DNA from: Actinoplanes sp. KI2
Lineage (GTDB): Bacteria > Actinomycetota > Actinomycetes > Mycobacteriales > Micromonosporaceae
Reading direction: 5' to 3'
DNA length: 64,000 nucleotides
NCBI RefSeq assembly: GCF_025630775.1
Contig: NZ_JAOSZE010000018.1
Coordinates: 1 to 64,000, forward strand
Part shown: in pieces, positions 62,218 through 64,000 of the stretch
How positions within the stretch are numbered: the stretch's first letter is position 1
Layout of the letters: every line of letters starts with the position of its first letter
The notes under the pieces: model-generated
What the model saw: only the letters and a program-made list of their open reading frames with translations
Told to the model about the DNA's origin: nothing
Database searches by the model: none
Made by a program: the position numbers and the translations under genes

Positions 62218-63903
62218 GTGACCGAACCGCACGCCGGCCTCGCCGGCCTGATCGCGAGCGTGCGCGCCGAAGCCGTCAAGCTGGGCCGGGACGACCTCGC
62301 CGCGCTGCTGCCCGCCCCGCCCGGACCGCGCGACAACCTGCTCCGGCCCCGGATCGTGGTCTGCGGCGGACCGGGCCGTGGCAAGTCGCGACTGGTCAAC
62401 AGCCTGCTCGGCCGGCCCGGACTGGCACCGGTGGGCAGCCGGCCGACGACCGGCGGGTGGATCGAGTTCCGCTACGGGCCCGACGACATCCTCACCGCCG
62501 TGCTCAGCGACCCCGGCGATCCGGGAACGCCGCGGCGAGTGCCGATCGGGCTGACCGAGCTTTCCGCGTACGCCACCCTCGCCCAGATCTCCGCTCCCGT
62601 GCTCGGCGTCGACGCCCGCCTCGACGCCCCGGTGCTGCGCGACCTGGTCCTGGTCGACACGCCGGGGCTGGGCGGCCCGCACGCGGCCTGGAACGCCGAC
62701 GCGCTGCTGTTCGTCAGCGACGCGACCGGCCCGGTCACCGAGCACGAGATCGCCTTCCTGGCGGCCGCGACCCAGCACATCGACACGATCGTGGTGGCGG
62801 TCAACAAGAGCGACACGGCCGGCCACGACCGCGCCCTCGCCGAGACCCGCAGCCGCCTGGCCGCCCATCCCGACCTGGCCGCCCTCCCGGTCTTCGGCAT
62901 CTCGGCCCGGCTCGCCGAGCAGGCCGCCCGCCCGGGCACCCCGCGGCACGTGGCCGTGCGGCTGACCGAGCTGGCCGGCACCCGCCAGCTGGTCGACCTG
63001 CTGACCTACGCGGCCACCGCCTCGATGCGCCGCCGGCGCGCGACGGTGCAGGCTCATGTGACCACCGCGGTCGTCCGCGAGCTGCTCGCCCACCTCGACC
63101 GGCTGGCCGCCCCCGAGGACCAGCTGGACGCCGAGATCGCCACGGTGACCATGCTGCTGGACGGCGGCGGCCTGCTCGGCGCCCGCTTCGAGGAGGCCCG
63201 GCGCGCCGCCACCCAGCGGTTCGTCGCCCACGCCGACGCGCTCGGCACCTGGCATCGCGGCGCCGCCGACTCCGGACCCGGCGACGAGCTGGAGATGGTG
63301 CCGCCCCGGCTCACCGTCGGCCTCGCCGTCGCCGGCTGGTCCGCGCTGGACCAGACCCAGGACGCGATCCTCGACTCGGTGCGCGACTGCCTCCGTGACG
63401 ACGTGCTGATACCGCCCGCCGCGGAGCTGAGCCTGCGCCTGCGCTCGCCCGAACCGCCCGCACCGCGATCCGCGGCGCCGGCGGGCGAGGACGGCGTCCG
63501 GGCCCGCGACCTGCTGCCCACGCTGACCGGCCTGCTCACCGGCTCGGCGATGGCGCTGACCGTGCTGACCGGCTCGGGCGCGGTCGGCGCGGACCTCGCG
63601 CTGGCCGCCTGCGCCGGCTGGTGGGGTCTGCGCGGCGAGGCCGGCACGCAGCACCGCACCCGCCTGTCGACCTGGGTGGAGGCCGCGGTCGCCGAGGCGA
63701 AGACGGCCTTCGAGAACGAGCTGCGGCGCCGGGTGAGCGCCGCCCGGCACTACATCGCCGAGGCCCTGCCCCGCCTGCTGGAGGCGCGGCGGGAACGGCT
63801 CCTGCGCCTGCGCGCCGATCAGCCGGACCGCCCGACAGGGGAGGAGTCCCGAGCCACGCTCGAGCGCGCGCTCGACGAGCTGTCCCGCCGCACCGCGGCA
63901 TGA
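62218..63903 (+). CDS. Dynamin-like GTPase
   Basis: 561 residues from GTG 62218, with GGAGG six nt upstream. GTP-binding motifs: G1 GGPGRGKS (near residue 50), G2-type Thr in SRPTTGGWIE, G3 DTPGLGGP and G4 VVAVNKSD. The stalk region is helical (about 270-430), and a hydrophobic pair of segments (about 440-470: LTGLLTGSAMALTVLTGSG and LALAACAGWWGL) may insert in membranes; a coiled-coil tail with many Arg follows. This fits bacterial dynamin-like proteins, which remodel membranes and often come in adjacent pairs. The partner, if any, lies beyond the window; a short ORF overlaps the stop (ATGA). Confidence 0.85.
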   Translation: MTEPHAGLAGLIASVRAEAVKLGRDDLAALLPAPPGPRDNLLRPRIVVCGGPGRGKSRLVNSLLGRPGLAPVGSRPTTGGWIEFRYGPDDILTAVLSDPGDPGTPRRVPIGLTELSAYATLAQISAPVLGVDARLDAPVLRDLVLVDTPGLGGPHAAWNADALLFVSDATGPVTEHEIAFLAAATQHIDTIVVAVNKSDTAGHDRALAETRSRLAAHPDLAALPVFGISARLAEQAARPGTPRHVAVRLTELAGTRQLVDLLTYAATASMRRRRATVQAHVTTAVVRELLAHLDRLAAPEDQLDAEIATVTMLLDGGGLLGARFEEARRAATQRFVAHADALGTWHRGAADSGPGDELEMVPPRLTVGLAVAGWSALDQTQDAILDSVRDCLRDDVLIPPAAELSLRLRSPEPPAPRSAAPAGEDGVRARDLLPTLTGLLTGSAMALTVLTGSGAVGADLALAACAGWWGLRGEAGTQHRTRLSTWVEAAVAEAKTAFENELRRRVSAARHYIAEALPRLLEARRERLLRLRADQPDRPTGEESRATLERALDELSRRTAA

Positions 63904-63989
63904 CTCGACCGGACCCGAACTGGATCCGCGTGCTGGCGTACGAGCACACGCGGGGATGCCCCTCGCCGACGGGTGCTGTGCGGCGTTGA
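63900..63989 (+). CDS. Short ORF coupled to the GTPase gene
   Basis: 29 codons; ATG 63900 overlaps the GTPase stop (ATGA), and the frame ends at TGA 63987-63989. It reads MTRPDPNWIRVLAYEHTR and ends in a Pro/Arg-rich tail. It has no family resemblance and may be a small accessory peptide or only a coupling frame for a downstream gene outside the window. Confidence 0.3.
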   Translation: MTRPDPNWIRVLAYEHTRGCPSPTGAVRR

Positions 63990-64000
63990 CTGCGCGACCG

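Noticed and set aside
62015-62221. Short plus-strand frames that chain into the GTPase start (62015-62221, 62040-62165, 62165-62221)
   Set aside because: The stop-start overlaps are neat but the peptides look random and the ribosome site GGAGG fits the GTPase GTG directly.

Overview
The window is GC-rich DNA with strong G/C bias at third codon positions, frequent GTG starts, many ATGA/GTGA stop-start overlaps, Tat and lipoprotein signals, an F420-type PPOX enzyme and a type II glutamine synthetase. This points to a filamentous actinomycete; Micromonosporaceae (Actinoplanes-like) is my best guess, from general gene style and not from a search. No rRNA, tRNA, CRISPR array, insertion sequence or prophage was seen.

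Layout. 0-4 kb: end of an unknown gene, a small secreted peptide coupled to a lipoprotein, and a secreted esterase-like protein. 4-19 kb: a block of membrane and stress-type genes (P-type ATPase, RDD, DUF7144 x2, DUF6069, YihY/BrkB, MalT-like LuxR regulator, YbdK-type ligase, DUF6325, lipoprotein, Rv1733c-type protein, GadC-like permease) ending at glnII and an N-formylglutamate amidohydrolase-like gene. Five copies of one 17-bp dyad, TCATCC-N5-GGRTGA or a near match, lie in the promoter gaps of this block, each 50-65 nt upstream of a minus-strand start codon. One of them reveals a 23-codon Arg-rich ORF with an ideal ribosome binding site. I regard this as the most interesting undescribed signal: a local regulon with an unnamed regulator.

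20-29 kb: a VOC/AraC/RibD-type cluster, a class A penicillin-binding protein with a repeat-rich cytoplasmic tail, a PAP2 phosphatase, a lipoprotein metallopeptidase, a terpenoid-cyclase-fold protein and a GNAT enzyme. 29-38 kb: a carbohydrate locus with ABC importer, GH78 alpha-L-rhamnosidase, divergent AraC regulator and MHS transporter. 38-44 kb: PhoD phosphatase with an orphan Tat leader upstream, a Ser/Thr kinase and several tandem-repeat spacers. 43-49 kb: a 1560-residue DUF4011-like/SF1 helicase/MTES_1575-type nuclease followed by a WD40 propeller gene, a candidate two-gene defence-like module.

49-57 kb: a DHA2 exporter with TetR regulator, then an ABC exporter divergent from a histidine kinase/response regulator pair. 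The kinase/regulator junction carries a 44-bp tandem duplication that creates a translationally coupled mini-ORF. A short zinc-ribbon gene ends on the response regulator stop codon. 56-64 kb: an internally deleted phosphoesterase, an inositol monophosphatase-type enzyme, a double VOC protein, a PPOX enzyme, a Tat-exported GH2 enzyme with a promoter that suggests a leaderless mRNA, and a dynamin-like GTPase at the edge.

Family names come from motif recognition and memory, not from database searches. Operators and promoters are pattern-based inferences.
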